Shown here one piece after another: positions 54,547 through 64,000 of a stretch of 64,000 nt of DNA. Position 1 is the stretch's first letter. Each line of letters begins with the position of its first letter. The translations under genes were made by a program, and so were the position numbers. The DNA comes from Trinickia symbiotica (GTDB lineage Bacteria; Pseudomonadota; Gammaproteobacteria; Burkholderiales; Burkholderiaceae). The notes under the pieces were generated by a model. That model searched no databases, was not told the origin of the DNA, and worked only from the letters and a program-made list of their open reading frames with translations. The stretch covers positions 248,001 to 312,000 of the forward strand of contig NZ_PTIR01000004.1 of NCBI RefSeq assembly GCF_002934455.1. The letters run 5' to 3'.

Positions 54547-55692
54547 TCAGGCTGCGCCGACGTTGGCGAAAAGCGCCGTGTCGCGCGCGAGGTCGCCGCT
54601 CGTCTGCACGCGGCGCTTGCGCTCGGCAGCGAAAGCAAGCATACGGTCGATCGGCACGCGTGCCCGCTCGCCAATCGCCAGGTCGACGAAGATCTCGTTA
54701 TGGCCGCGCTCGAGCACGTCGGCCAGATTGACGAGCCCGTTCATCGCCATCCACGGGCAATGCGCGCAGCTCTTGCAGGTCGCGCTGTTGCCGGCGGTAG
54801 GCGCTTCGATGAACGTCTTGCCGGGCGCCGCGAGGCGCATCTTGTGGAGAATGCCGAGATCGGTCGCGACGATGAAGTGCGTCGCGGAGAGCCGCTTCGC
54901 GGCGTCGATCAATTGAGTCGTCGAACCTACGACGTCGGCCTGAGCGACCACGCTCTCGGGCGACTCGGGGTGCACGAGCACCTTGGCGTCGGGGTATTCC
55001 GCACGCAGCAAATCGAGCTCGATGCCCTTGAACTCGTCGTGGACGAGACATGAGCCCTGCCACAGCAGCATGTCGGCGCCCGTCTGCTTCTGGATATAGC
55101 TGCCCAGGTGGCGATCGGGCGCCCAGAGAATTTTCTCGCCGCGCGCATGAAGGTCGGCAACGATCTCGAGGCCGATCGACGAAGTCACCATCCAGTCAGC
55201 GCGCGCCTTGACCGCCGCGCTCGTATTCGCGTACACGACGACCGTGCGATCGGGATGCGCATCGCAAAACGCGGAGAATTCGTCGGCTGGGCATCCGAGA
55301 TCGAGCGAGCAGGTCGCGTCGAGATCGGGCATGAGAATACGCTTGTCGGGGCTCAGGATCTTCGCTGTTTCGCCCATGAAGCGCACGCCGGCTACGACGA
55401 GCGTGCGGGCGTCATGGTCGCGGCCGAAGCGGGCCATCTCGAGCGAGTCGGCCACGCAGCCGCCCGTTTCGTCGGCGAGTTCCTGCAGTTCGGGATCGAC
55501 GTAGTAATGCGCGACGAGCACCGCATTTTCCCGTGCGAGCAGCGCGCGAATGCGTGCCTTCAGTGCCTGCCGCTCTTCGGGCGACGGCACGATGGGCACT
55601 TTCGCCCACGCCTGACCAACACCGCAGACGGCCCCCGCCGCGCTCGTAACGAGCGGCTTATCGAATTCGACCGTCCTGATCGTCGCACCCAT
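54547..55692 (-). CDS. nadA: Quinolinate synthase NadA
   Basis: NadA condenses iminoaspartate with dihydroxyacetone phosphate, using a [4Fe-4S] cluster. The frame has two adjacent ATGs; I chose 55692 ([10 protein letters not shown], 381 aa), as the GGAGG is 5 nt upstream of it and only 2 nt from ATG 55695. Seen: [45 protein letters not shown] and [13 protein letters not shown]. The nadA-nadC operon converges on nadB. Confidence 0.94.
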   Translation of the reverse strand: MGATIRTVEFDKPLVTSAAGAVCGVGQAWAKVPIVPSPEERQALKARIRALLARENAVLVAHYYVDPELQELADETGGCVADSLEMARFGRDHDARTLVVAGVRFMGETAKILSPDKRILMPDLDATCSLDLGCPADEFSAFCDAHPDRTVVVYANTSAAVKARADWMVTSSIGLEIVADLHARGEKILWAPDRHLGSYIQKQTGADMLLWQGSCLVHDEFKGIELDLLRAEYPDAKVLVHPESPESVVAQADVVGSTTQLIDAAKRLSATHFIVATDLGILHKMRLAAPGKTFIEAPTAGNSATCKSCAHCPWMAMNGLVNLADVLERGHNEIFVDLAIGERARVPIDRMLAFAAERKRRVQTSGDLARDTALFANVGAA

Positions 55693-55798
55693 CATCCCCT
55701 CCTGAAGCAACGCTGCCGGCGGCACCGGAAGCGATCAACGTCGCGACGGAAGCCCGAAAAGGCCGGCCTGCCCTCATTTCGAATGCGCCAAAAAAGCA

Positions 55799-55820
55799 AC
55801 ACCCCGCCAGCGCGGGGTGT
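55799..55820. terminator. Hairpin between the nadA and desaturase genes
   Basis: ACACCCCGC (55799-55807) pairs with GCGGGGTGT (55812-55820) across a 4-nt loop. It is 36 nt past the minus-strand desaturase stop, and A residues before it give a T run on that strand, so it would end the desaturase message. Confidence 0.75.
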
Positions 55821-55855
55821 CTTGTGACGTCTCGAAATTGTAATGGATTTCGCGA

Positions 55856-57052
55856 TCAGGCGTATCGGCGCAGGCGCAGCGCGAATTCCTGCAAAGCCTT
55901 GATTCCGCTTTGCTCGGCGCGGTGGCACCAGTCCTGCAATTGGGCCAGCAACTGCTCGCGCGAAGCGTTCGAGCGGTCCCAGATCGCCGCGAGGTCCTTG
56001 CGCAGCTCGATGAACGTCAAAAGCGTCTGATTGTTCGCGAAGATCTCGGGCAACTGGCGCTTCTGCGGCTCGTCGAGGCCGCTTTCGTCCTTGTGGAACC
56101 ACTTGCCCGCACTCTTCATGAGCGCGTACTTTTCGCGGGCGCCGACTTCCTTCAAGCGCGCGAGCTCTTGCCGGTAAGCGCGCTTGACCGTCTTCGCGTA
56201 GCGCGCCATGACCTCATAGCGATTCGAGAGGACGGCCTGCAGCGTGTCCTGGTCGAGGACCAGCTTGCGCGAGGCCAGGCGCGGCGTGGGCGCGACTTTT
56301 TTCACCTTGGCAAGCCGGCAGGCCGACATGAGACGGATATAGCCCCAGCCAATGTCGAACTCGAACCACTTGTTCGAGAGCTTCGCCGACGTTGCATAGG
56401 TATGGTGATTGTTGTGGAGCTCTTCGCCGCCGATGAGGATGCCGAGCGGAAAGAGATTCGTGCTCGCGTCTTCCGAATTGAAGTTGCGATAGCCCCAGAA
56501 ATGTCCGAGACCGTTGACGACGCCGGCCGCCCAGAACGGGATCCAGGCCATCTGCACCGCCCAGACGGTCAGGCCGACCACGCCGAAGAGCGCGACGTCG
56601 ATGACCATCATCAGGCTCACGCCGAGAATCGGGTATTTCGTATAGACATTCCGTTCCATCCAGTCGTTCGGCGTGCCGTGGCCGAAGCGGCGCATCGTTT
56701 CCTCGTTGCGCGCCTCGGCGCGGTAGAGCTCGGCGCCTTCGAGCAGGACTTTCCATATCCCGCGCGTCTGCGGGCTGTGCGGATCCTCTTCGGTCTCGCA
56801 TTTGGCGTGATGCTTGCGGTGGATCGCGGCCCACTGCCCCGTCAACATACCCGTCGTCATCCAGAGCCAGAAGCGGAAGAAATGGCTCGCGACCGGGTGC
56901 AGATCGAGCGCGCGGTGTGCCTGGCAGCGATGCAGATAAACGGTGACGCCGATGATGGTGACGTGTGTCACGGCCAGCGTGAAGAGCACGATCTGCCACC
57001 ACGAGAAGTGCAGCGTGCCGTGGGCGAGAAAGTCGAGCAGGGAATTCAGCAA
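55856..57052 (-). CDS. Membrane fatty acyl-CoA desaturase
   Basis: A 398-aa integral-membrane di-iron desaturase. The three histidine boxes are present: HRCQAHR (residues 41-47), HRKHHAKCE and HNNHHTYATSAK. Two hydrophobic stretches lie before box 1 and more between boxes 2 and 3. It inserts a double bond into acyl chains, probably delta-9, aiding membrane fluidity. The ~150-residue C-terminal part is soluble and helical. Confidence 0.9.
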   Translation of the reverse strand: MLNSLLDFLAHGTLHFSWWQIVLFTLAVTHVTIIGVTVYLHRCQAHRALDLHPVASHFFRFWLWMTTGMLTGQWAAIHRKHHAKCETEEDPHSPQTRGIWKVLLEGAELYRAEARNEETMRRFGHGTPNDWMERNVYTKYPILGVSLMMVIDVALFGVVGLTVWAVQMAWIPFWAAGVVNGLGHFWGYRNFNSEDASTNLFPLGILIGGEELHNNHHTYATSAKLSNKWFEFDIGWGYIRLMSACRLAKVKKVAPTPRLASRKLVLDQDTLQAVLSNRYEVMARYAKTVKRAYRQELARLKEVGAREKYALMKSAGKWFHKDESGLDEPQKRQLPEIFANNQTLLTFIELRKDLAAIWDRSNASREQLLAQLQDWCHRAEQSGIKALQEFALRLRRYA

Positions 57053-57236
57053 GGCATTTACCTGTGGAGCGACGACGACTGCGCGACGTCGGGCGCCGGG
57101 GCGCGCGACCGAGCACAGTCACATAGACGTAAGCAAACTGTTGGGCTGGGAGGCATTGTACTTCAACGCACTCGACTGTTTTGTAACAAAAGTGCTCTCG
57201 CGCACGCGACGCAGCGTCACGCCCCCAAAAGCCGAC

Positions 57237-58628
57237 TCAATTCGCATCGCGAGCGCGATTCGTGCCCAGTCGGGTGACGTCGGCGACGGTCCCGGCCGCG
57301 CCGGCGGCGTTGTCGTTCGCCGGCGCGAGGGCTGCCGGCAGCTCGCCGACGATACGCACTTCGCGCGTCGGGTACGGGATCGCGATGCCATGTTCGTTGA
57401 AAAGGCGCCAGATGTTGCGATTCACGGCCGATCGCGCGCCGGCCGTGCCCTTCGCGGCCTCCTCGATCCAGAAGCCGAGCTCGAGGTTGATGCCGTCCGC
57501 GCCGAACGAGACGAGATAAGGGGTCGGCGCCGGGTCTTCGAGAATCCGGTCGACGCCGTGCGCCGCCTCGACGAGCAGCGCCATCGCCCGCTCCACGTCC
57601 GTATCGTAAGCCACCTGCACGGGCGCTTTCGCGTATCCGCGGGTGAGGTACGACGAATGGTTCTGGACGACGTCGGTGATGAGCTTCTCGTTCGGGATCA
57701 GCGTTTCGATGCCGTCGAGCCCGCGCACGGTCGTGTAGCGCGTGCGGATTTCGGTCACGATCCCTTGCAGGCCGCCGACGTTGATCGAATCGCCGATCCG
57801 CAGCGATCGATCGATGAGGATGATGAATCCCGACACATAGTTGCTGGCGATCTTCTGAAGCCCGAACCCGAGCCCCACGCCGAGCGCGCCGCCGAACACC
57901 CCGAGCACCGTCACGTCGATGCCGACGAGCGAAAAGCTCACGAGCACCGCCGCGAGCATGAGCAGCGCGCGTCCGACGCGCGCGAGCACGACCCTGAGGT
58001 TGGCATCGATCGAGCGCGAGCGCATGAGCCGCTCCTCGAGCATCGAGCCGAGCCAAAGCGCCACGACCATCGTCACGCAGACCCACAGGACGCCGCTCGT
58101 GAGCGAGAGCAACGTCATGCGTTCGTTGCCGACGCGAAAGCGCACCGACGCCATCCAACGCAGGACCTGATCCTGGATACCGAGCACGGTGAGCACCATG
58201 CCGACCCAGACGAGCACCGTCACCAGCTTCTCGACGATGAAGAGCCAGGCGTGCGCCTGCTCGCCGCGGCTGAAGACGCGCCGCGCGACATAGAAGGCGA
58301 TGTAGATGAGCGCGATGCCGAAAAGCGGCACGAGAGCAAGCTCGAGCAGCGACGTCGACATGTAGTCGGCGAGAATCGCCTGCGCGAACCAGACGAGAAC
58401 GCTGCCGAGCAACGGGAAGAGCGCCTTGTCGAGACTCTCGGCGCCGAAGCGCAGCGCCTCGTGGCGCGCGCGGCGGTGCACTTCGAGCTTACGGCGCAAA
58501 AAGCGCGCGAGAAGCCAGGCGGCCAACAGCAGCCCCAGCAGCGTGCCGCCCTGCCAGACCATCACCGGCTCGCCGAAGTCGCGGACGATGTCCGCGAGCA
58601 TATGAGAGAGGATGTGGTTCTGGATCAT
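57237..58628 (-). CDS. Mechanosensitive ion channel of the MscS family
   Basis: A 463-aa membrane protein. Several hydrophobic segments lie in the first 240 residues, then the MscS core: VLGVFGGALGVGLGFGLQKIASNYVSGFIILIDRSLRIGD, followed by the beta domain (INVGGLQGIVTEIRTRYTTVRGLDG) and the C-terminal vestibule. It opens under membrane tension to release solutes. It overlaps the methyltransferase gene by 4 nt. Confidence 0.92.
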   Translation of the reverse strand: MIQNHILSHMLADIVRDFGEPVMVWQGGTLLGLLLAAWLLARFLRRKLEVHRRARHEALRFGAESLDKALFPLLGSVLVWFAQAILADYMSTSLLELALVPLFGIALIYIAFYVARRVFSRGEQAHAWLFIVEKLVTVLVWVGMVLTVLGIQDQVLRWMASVRFRVGNERMTLLSLTSGVLWVCVTMVVALWLGSMLEERLMRSRSIDANLRVVLARVGRALLMLAAVLVSFSLVGIDVTVLGVFGGALGVGLGFGLQKIASNYVSGFIILIDRSLRIGDSINVGGLQGIVTEIRTRYTTVRGLDGIETLIPNEKLITDVVQNHSSYLTRGYAKAPVQVAYDTDVERAMALLVEAAHGVDRILEDPAPTPYLVSFGADGINLELGFWIEEAAKGTAGARSAVNRNIWRLFNEHGIAIPYPTREVRIVGELPAALAPANDNAAGAAGTVADVTRLGTNRARDAN

Positions 58629-60013
58629 GCCGGAGCATTCTCACGTTCCGGCCGGCGCTCGAGCACGGCCGCAAAAAATCCGTCCGTGGCATGGCGGTGG
58701 GGCCAGAGCGAGAGATAGTCGCCCATCTCGAGCTCGATGCGCTGCTCGGCGAGCACCTTGCCCGCCGGGACGAGCACGAAATCGGGATGATCGGCGAGAA
58801 ACGCGGCGACGACGGCCTCGTTCTCCGCCTCGAGCACGCTGCAGGTGGCGTAGACGAGGCGACCGCCCGGCTTCACGAGGCGCGCGGCGCTCGCGAGAAT
58901 CGACGCCTGCTTCGGCGCCAGTTCGGCGATGGCGGCCGCGTTCTGGCGCCACTTCAGGTCCGGGTTGCGGCGCAGGGTACCGAGCCCGCTGCACGGCGCG
59001 TCGACGAGCACACGGTCGATCTTGCCCGCCAGCCGCTTGATCTTGACGTCGTGCTCGCTATCGATGAGCACGGGATGCACGTTCGAAAGACCGCTGCGCG
59101 CGAGACGCGGCTTCAGCTTCGCGAGCCGGCGCTCGGACACGTCGAATGCATAGAGCCGGCCCGTCGAGCGCATCGCCGCACCGAGCGCAAGGGCCTTGCC
59201 GCCCGCGCCGGCGCAAAAATCGGCGATCATCTCGCCGCGCCGCGGCGCGACGAGGGCGCAAAGCAATTGGCTGCCCTCGTCCTGCACCTCGACCCACCCG
59301 TCCTCGAACACCTTGAGCTTCGTCAGGGCCGGCTTGCCGGCCACGCGCACGCCGAACGGCGCGAACGGCGTCGCGCCGGCGTCGATACCCGCCTCCTTCA
59401 GCGCGTCGAGCAGCTGGTCGCGGCTCGCCTTCATCGGGTTCGTGCGCAGATCCAGCGGGGCGGGGTAGTTGAGCGCCGCCGCGAGCTGCGCGAGCTCTTC
59501 GCCGGAAAACCGCGTGGCCAGCGCCTCGATGATCCATTCGGGCAGATTGAGCCGGATCCGCAGTGGCAGGCTCGCCGGGTCGACCTTCGCGACATGTTCG
59601 AGCCACGCGTTTTCGTCCTCGGAGACGAACGGCTTCACCGCCGAGCGGCCGACGGTCTGCATGAGGCCGAGCAGCGCGAGCCGGCGCGTCGGGCTGCCGA
59701 CGCCGCTCTCCGCCAGATGCGCGAACTCCATGCGCCTGCGCAGCACCGCGAACACGGCCTCGGCGATGACGCCGCGCTCGAAATGACCGAGCTTCGGATG
59801 CGCGCGGAAAAAGCGGCTCGTCGTGGCGTCGGCCGGCCCGACGAACTTCAGAATCTCCTCGAGCAGCGCTTCGGTCTGGCCGATCAGGAAGCCGTGCAGC
59901 CCTTGCTCGCGGCGCGGCTGCGAGTCGGCTCGGCCTTGAGCGCGGCGCTCCTGCGAACGTTGAGGGCGCAGCGGGCGCTGGGGGCGTTGCGGGCGCGGGG
60001 GGCGGCTCGTCAT
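58625..60013 (-). CDS. RsmB/NOP-family RNA 5-methylcytosine methyltransferase
   Basis: A 462-aa SAM-dependent RNA m5C methyltransferase. An Arg-rich N-terminus and a helical RNA-binding region come first. The catalytic domain has ADFCAGAGGKALALG (SAM), VDAPCSGLGTLRRNPD (Cys, motif IV) and LVYATCSVLEAENE (Cys, motif VI). It may be RsmB itself or a paralogue. The start overlaps purN by 4 nt. Confidence 0.88.
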   Translation of the reverse strand: MTSRPPRPQRPQRPLRPQRSQERRAQGRADSQPRREQGLHGFLIGQTEALLEEILKFVGPADATTSRFFRAHPKLGHFERGVIAEAVFAVLRRRMEFAHLAESGVGSPTRRLALLGLMQTVGRSAVKPFVSEDENAWLEHVAKVDPASLPLRIRLNLPEWIIEALATRFSGEELAQLAAALNYPAPLDLRTNPMKASRDQLLDALKEAGIDAGATPFAPFGVRVAGKPALTKLKVFEDGWVEVQDEGSQLLCALVAPRRGEMIADFCAGAGGKALALGAAMRSTGRLYAFDVSERRLAKLKPRLARSGLSNVHPVLIDSEHDVKIKRLAGKIDRVLVDAPCSGLGTLRRNPDLKWRQNAAAIAELAPKQASILASAARLVKPGGRLVYATCSVLEAENEAVVAAFLADHPDFVLVPAGKVLAEQRIELEMGDYLSLWPHRHATDGFFAAVLERRPERENAPA

Positions 60014-60666
60014 TGTTTTTGCTCCTCTTCGCGAACGTCCGCGAACAACCAGCGCGGCTCGGGCGGCGTCACCTCGACGCGCATCCCGTCGAGCGCAAGG
60101 CGCCCTTCGACGAACCAGCGCACGGCGCGCGGATAGATGATGTGCTCGCAGGCAAGCACGCGTGCCGAGAGCCGCTTCACGTCGTCGCCAGCGACGACGG
60201 GGACCGCGGCCTGGATCACGATCGGTCCGTGGTCAAGCTGCGGCGTGACGAAATGGACGGTCGCGCCGTGCAGCGCGACACCCGCTTCGAGCGCGCGCTG
60301 ATGGGTCTTGAGCCCCGGGAAGCACGGTAACAGCGATGGGTGGACGTTCAGCATCCTGCCCGCGTAGCGCTCGACGAACGGCGTCGTCAAGACGCGCATG
60401 AACCCGGCGAGCACGACGAGATCGGGCTCGTAGCGATCGACGACGGCCGCCAGTTCCGTATCGAACGCCGCGCGCTCGGGAAATTCGAGGTGATCCACGA
60501 CGGCCGTGGCGATGCCGTTCTCGGCCGCGAACGCCAGCCCCGCCGCGTCGGACCGATTCGCGACGACGGCCGCGACACGCGCCGGCCAAGCCTCGCGCGC
60601 GCAGCGGCGCACGATCGCTTGCATGTTGCTGCCCCGCCCTGAAATCAAAATCACAATATTCTTCAT
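60010..60666 (-). CDS. purN: Phosphoribosylglycinamide formyltransferase PurN
   Basis: A 218-aa GAR transformylase (third step of purine synthesis, formyl-THF dependent). It starts MKNIVILISGRGSNMQAI and holds LVVLAGFMRVL, the catalytic NVHPSLLPCFPGLKTHQRALEAGVALHGATVHFVTPQLDHGPI and the Asp of the last stretch. Normal length. It is the first of the three coupled genes purN, methyltransferase, mscS. Confidence 0.95.
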   Translation of the reverse strand: MKNIVILISGRGSNMQAIVRRCAREAWPARVAAVVANRSDAAGLAFAAENGIATAVVDHLEFPERAAFDTELAAVVDRYEPDLVVLAGFMRVLTTPFVERYAGRMLNVHPSLLPCFPGLKTHQRALEAGVALHGATVHFVTPQLDHGPIVIQAAVPVVAGDDVKRLSARVLACEHIIYPRAVRWFVEGRLALDGMRVEVTPPEPRWLFADVREEEQKQ

Positions 60667-60727
60667 TCAAGGATTTTATCATTCAGGTGCGGGTCGCCCC
60701 GACGCGAGCACCCTGCCTGGCCTCGCA

Positions 60728-60745
60728 CGGGAAGTCCCGTTGGGC
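60728..60745. repeat. REP-like element between purN and ribF
   Basis: CGGGA-AG-TCCCG (60728-60739) is a short inverted repeat. GGAAGTCCCGTTGGGC (60730-60745) matches GGAAGTGCCCTTGGGG at 40167-40182 in 13 of 16 positions. It lies between two divergent genes, like the first. Confidence 0.4.
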
Positions 60746-60882
60746 GATATCCGACGGCCTGCGGGGGCAGCGAACGCCGTGACCGTTTATAATCTCCTGC
60801 TTCGCAGCGCCTCGCGGCGCGCGTCGATCTTTGGTTTCGCGGCTTGCGGCTCACGCCCTTGCCGCCCACCCCAACGGCTATC

Positions 60883-61929
60883 GTGAGAGTCTTCCGCGGT
60901 CTTCCCAACGCCGAGAGCCGCGCGCCCTGCGCGCTGACGATCGGCAACTTCGACGGTGTCCACCGCGGGCACCAGGCCCTGCTCGCACGCGTGCGCGAAG
61001 CCGCGCGCGAGCGCGGCCTGCCCGCCTGCGTCATGACCTTCGAGCCGCATCCGCGTGAATTCTTCGATCCGGCCGGCGCCCCCCCGCGCATCGCCATGCT
61101 GCGCGACAAGCTCGAAGCGCTGCGCATGAACGGCGTGGACCGCGTCGTCGTCGAGCACTTCAACCGCACGTTCGCGAGCCAGTCGCCCGACGCGTTCGTC
61201 GAGCGGATCATCGTCGGGGGCCTGCATGCGCGCTGGGTCCTGATCGGCGACGACTTCCGCTACGGATCCAAGCGCGCCGGCGATTTCGAATCGCTGAAGG
61301 CGGCCGGCGAGCGCCATGGCTTCGAAGTCGAGCGAATGGCGACGATCGTCGATCCGAGCGGCGCGCGCATCTCGAGCTCGGCGGTGCGCGCGTTCCTCAC
61401 CGCGGGCGAGCTCGCTGCCGCGCGGGAGGCGCTCGGCCGCGACTATCTGATCAGCGGGCATGTCGTGCACGGCCTGAAGCTCGGCCGCGATCTCGGCTTT
61501 CCGACGCTGAATCTGCCGATCGCGCACAAGCGCCCCGCGCTCGCCGGCATCTTCATCGTGCGCGTGCACGGGATCGAAGCCGAGCCGCTCGCGGGCGTCG
61601 CAAGCCTTGGACTGCGCCCGACCGTCGACGATTCGGGCCGCGTGCTGCTCGAGGTTCATCTGCTCGACTGGCATGGCGACGCATATGGCAAACTCGTGCG
61701 CGTCGAATTCCTGAAGAAGCTGCGCGACGAGGAGAAGTTCACGGACCTCGAAGCGTTGACGCGGGCCATCGCGCGCGACGTCGCGAACGCGCGGGCCTAT
61801 TTCGTCGCGACGGGCGGCGCGCGCGTGGGCATGGCCGCGCCGGCCGCCGCTCATCCTGCCGCGCCGAGCGCGCCGGGTAGCCGCGCGACCGGATTTTCGA
61901 CATCGGCGACCGATCGAATTATTCGCTAG
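60883..61929 (+). CDS. ribF: Bifunctional riboflavin kinase/FAD synthetase RibF
   Basis: A 348-aa protein; I use GTG 60883 because it gives (M)RVFRGLPNAESRAPCALTIGNFDGVHRGHQALL, the usual N-terminus. Residues about 1-185 are the FAD synthetase (nucleotidyltransferase) domain with GNFDGVHRGH and SSSAVRAFL; residues about 190-310 are the flavokinase with GRDLGFPTLNL. The last ~35 residues are an extra Ala/Pro/Ser-rich tail. ribF upstream of ileS is a conserved order. Confidence 0.93.
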   Translation: MRVFRGLPNAESRAPCALTIGNFDGVHRGHQALLARVREAARERGLPACVMTFEPHPREFFDPAGAPPRIAMLRDKLEALRMNGVDRVVVEHFNRTFASQSPDAFVERIIVGGLHARWVLIGDDFRYGSKRAGDFESLKAAGERHGFEVERMATIVDPSGARISSSAVRAFLTAGELAAAREALGRDYLISGHVVHGLKLGRDLGFPTLNLPIAHKRPALAGIFIVRVHGIEAEPLAGVASLGLRPTVDDSGRVLLEVHLLDWHGDAYGKLVRVEFLKKLRDEEKFTDLEALTRAIARDVANARAYFVATGGARVGMAAPAAAHPAAPSAPGSRATGFSTSATDRIIR

Positions 61930-62073
61930 CCACCGCAACACCCGAATGCAGCAGCGGCCCGACGGGTCATGACCTTGGGGCCACGTAGCGCTCGCACCGC
62001 CGCGCCGCCGACCGACACCGATTGAGTGGCGCCCGCAGTCCGGACGCCCAAACGAAGTTTCAGCGATCTCACT

Positions 62074-64000
62074 ATGAGCGACAAGAAAGCCGATTCGAAA
62101 TCTCAGGCCAAGTACCCGGTCAACCTGCTCGACACGCCGTTCCCGATGCGCGGCGACCTTCCGAAGCGCGAGCCGCAACGCGTCAAAGAATGGGAGGAAA
62201 AGCGCGTCTACGACAAGATCCGTGCGGCGAGCCGGGGCCGGCCGCGCTTCGTGCTGCACGACGGGCCGCCCTACGCGAACGGCGACATCCACCTCGGCCA
62301 CGCGGTGAACAAGATCCTGAAGGACATCATCGTCAAGTCGCGCAACATGGCCGGCTTCGACGCGGCCTACGTGCCTGGGTGGGACTGCCACGGCATGCCC
62401 ATCGAGATCCAGATCGAAAAGCAGTTCGGCAAATCGCTGCCCGTCACAGAGGTGCAGCAAAAGGCGCGCGCCTACGCGGCCGAGCAGATCGAGAAGCAGA
62501 AAGCCGGCTTCAAGCGGCTCGGCGTGCTCGGCGATTGGGACAATCCGTACAAGACGATGAACTTCTCGAACGAGGCCGGCGAAATCCGCGCGCTCGCGAA
62601 GATCCTCGAGAAGGGCTACGTCTTTCGCGGATTGAAGCCCGTGAACTGGTGCTTCGATTGCGGCTCCGCGCTCGCCGAGGCCGAAGTCGAGTACAAGGAT
62701 CGGAACGACCCTTCCGTCGACGTCCTGTTCCCGTTCGCCGATCCCGAGAAAACGGCGCGCGCGTTCGGGCTCGAAGCGCTGCCGCGCGCCGAGGGCGGCA
62801 TCGTCATCTGGACCACGACACCGTGGACGATTCCGGCCAACCAGGCGCTCAACGTCCATCCCGAACTCGTCTATGCGCTCGTCGATACGCCGCGCGGCAT
62901 GCTGATCCTCGCCGAAGAGCGCGTCGCGGCCTGCTTGCAGGAATTCGGCTTGACGGGCAAGGTCGTCGCCACGGCGCCCGGGGCGAAGCTTGCCAACGTG
63001 CGGTTTCATCATCCGCTCGCCTCGGCTCATCCCGGCTACAAGCGCACGTCGCCCGTCTACCTCGGCGAGTACGTGACGATCGATACGGGCACGGGCATCG
63101 TCCATTCGTCGCCGGCTTACGGCGTCGAAGACTTCGAGGCGTGCAAGGCACATGGGCTCGCCGATTCGGACATCATCAACCCCGTCATGGGCGACGGCCG
63201 CTACATCGAATCGCTGCCGCTCTTCGGCGGGCTCTCGATCTGGACGGCCAACGCGAAGATCATCGAAGCGCTCGATGCCGCGGGCACGCTGATTCACAAG
63301 GAAAAGTACACGCACAGCTACATGCACTGCTGGCGCCACAAGACGCCGATCATCTATCGGGCGACGTCGCAATGGTTCGCCGGCATGGATGTCGCGCCGA
63401 AGGACGGCGGACCGACGCTGCGCGAAACGGCGCTGGCGGGCGTGGAGGCCACCGCATTCTATCCGTCGTGGGGAAAGCAGCGCCTTCACAACATGATCGC
63501 GCACCGCCCGGACTGGACGCTGTCACGGCAGCGCCAATGGGGCGTGCCGATGGCGTTCTTCGTGCACAAGGAAACCGGCGAGCTCCACCCGCGCACGCTC
63601 GAGCTGCTCGAAGCCGTCGCCGAGCGCGTCGAAAAGCACGGCATCGAGGCATGGCAAACGCTCGATCCGCGCGAGCTGATCGGCGACGACGCGAACATGT
63701 ACGAGAAGAACCGCGATACGCTCGACGTCTGGTTCGATTCGGGCACGACGCACTGGCACGTGCTGCGCGGCTCGCACAAAGACGTGTCGGCGTTCCCGGC
63801 CGACCTCTATCTCGAGGGCTCCGACCAGCACCGCGGCTGGTTTCACTCGTCGCTCTTGACGGCCTCGATGCTCGACGGGCGCGCGCCTTACAAGGCGCTG
63901 CTCACGCACGGCTTCACCGTCGACGGGGAAGGCCGCAAGATGAGCAAGTCGCTCGGCAACGGCGTCGATCCGCACGACGTGGCGAGCCGCCTCGGCGCCG
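62074..64000 (+). CDS. ileS: Isoleucyl-tRNA synthetase IleS (partial, 3' end outside window)
   Basis: From ATG 62074 the frame runs open to the window edge, giving 642 codons of an expected ~940. It charges tRNA-Ile. The class I HIGH motif appears as HLGH in [16 protein letters not shown], editing-domain features follow ([19 protein letters not shown]), and KMSKS is present as [14 protein letters not shown] near 63935-63975. The C-terminal anticodon-binding and zinc region lies past the edge. Confidence 0.96.
   Translation, partial: MSDKKADSKSQAKYPVNLLDTPFPMRGDLPKREPQRVKEWEEKRVYDKIRAASRGRPRFVLHDGPPYANGDIHLGHAVNKILKDIIVKSRNMAGFDAAYVPGWDCHGMPIEIQIEKQFGKSLPVTEVQQKARAYAAEQIEKQKAGFKRLGVLGDWDNPYKTMNFSNEAGEIRALAKILEKGYVFRGLKPVNWCFDCGSALAEAEVEYKDRNDPSVDVLFPFADPEKTARAFGLEALPRAEGGIVIWTTTPWTIPANQALNVHPELVYALVDTPRGMLILAEERVAACLQEFGLTGKVVATAPGAKLANVRFHHPLASAHPGYKRTSPVYLGEYVTIDTGTGIVHSSPAYGVEDFEACKAHGLADSDIINPVMGDGRYIESLPLFGGLSIWTANAKIIEALDAAGTLIHKEKYTHSYMHCWRHKTPIIYRATSQWFAGMDVAPKDGGPTLRETALAGVEATAFYPSWGKQRLHNMIAHRPDWTLSRQRQWGVPMAFFVHKETGELHPRTLELLEAVAERVEKHGIEAWQTLDPRELIGDDANMYEKNRDTLDVWFDSGTTHWHVLRGSHKDVSAFPADLYLEGSDQHRGWFHSSLLTASMLDGRAPYKALLTHGFTVDGEGRKMSKSLGNGVDPHDVASRLGA

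Noticed and set aside
60787-63504. A 905-codon open frame on the minus strand
   Set aside because: It lies opposite ribF and ileS, both certain. Composition is that of a frame shadow.
1-64000. CRISPR arrays, complete insertion sequences, rRNA genes, prophage structural genes
   Set aside because: No regularly spaced direct repeats of CRISPR type, no transposase or phage structural genes and no rRNA sequence were recognised on either strand.

Overview
This is a high-GC chromosomal window from a beta-proteobacterium of the Burkholderiaceae (Burkholderia/Paraburkholderia/Trinickia group). The evidence is gene content and order: a divergent pepA/lptFG junction, a cysI-DUF934-cysH-cysD-cysN sulfate block beside cysB, fkpB-ispH, radC-rpmBG, cysteine-free L28/L33, and nadB/nadC/nadA. 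The exact genus cannot be fixed from the sequence alone.

Layout. (1) 1-2.4 kb: the first 13 codons of pepA, then lptF-lptG (LPS export permeases). (2) 2.4-11.6 kb: siroheme genes (short CbiX, CobA) and the assimilatory sulfate reduction operon (cysI, DUF934, cysH, cysD, cysN), the regulator cysB facing away from it, and an orphan periplasmic binding protein. (3) 11.75-22.7 kb: an accessory stretch that starts just after a tRNA-Leu(CAA) gene. It holds a HigBA-like toxin-antitoxin pair, a NYN-LOTUS protein, a Tae2-like amidase effector with a secreted immunity-like partner, an EamA exporter with an AraC regulator, small unknown proteins, a PTS IIA protein with an extra N-terminal domain, an AAA ATPase/TOPRIM (DUF4276) pair that resembles a phage-defence module, and a TetR/tautomerase pair. 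Several of these genes use many A/T-ending codons, unlike the core genes. (4) 22.8-38.3 kb: a long minus-strand cluster for hexuronate/aldarate use. Uronate dehydrogenase and an SMP-30 lactonase make aldarates; galactarate dehydratase and two glucarate dehydratase paralogues dehydrate them; KdgD and an aldehyde dehydrogenase carry the product to 2-oxoglutarate. An MFS transporter, a four-gene ABC importer and a divergent LysR regulator complete it. (5) 38.3-47.9 kb: RsuA, an SDR protein, a 2Fe-2S flavin reductase, a promoter/small ORF/terminator unit, argD and the livJ-F-G-M-H branched-chain amino acid importer. (6) 48-64 kb: housekeeping genes: ispH, fkpB, radC, rpmB, rpmG, nadB, nadC, nadA, a fatty-acid desaturase, an MscS channel, an RsmB-family methyltransferase, purN, ribF and the 5' part of ileS, which runs off the window.

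The observations I rate highest are the AAA/TOPRIM pair (19650-21436), the orphan effector/immunity pair (14662-15358), a roughly 150-nt transcription unit ending in a strong terminator just upstream of argD (41353-41536), a 15-nt motif shared by two distant intergenic regions, a perfect 9-1-9 inverted repeat upstream of the liv operon, and a series of strong hairpins placed just after stop codons inside the uronate operon. All function calls come from reading the translated sequence by eye; no database search was run.
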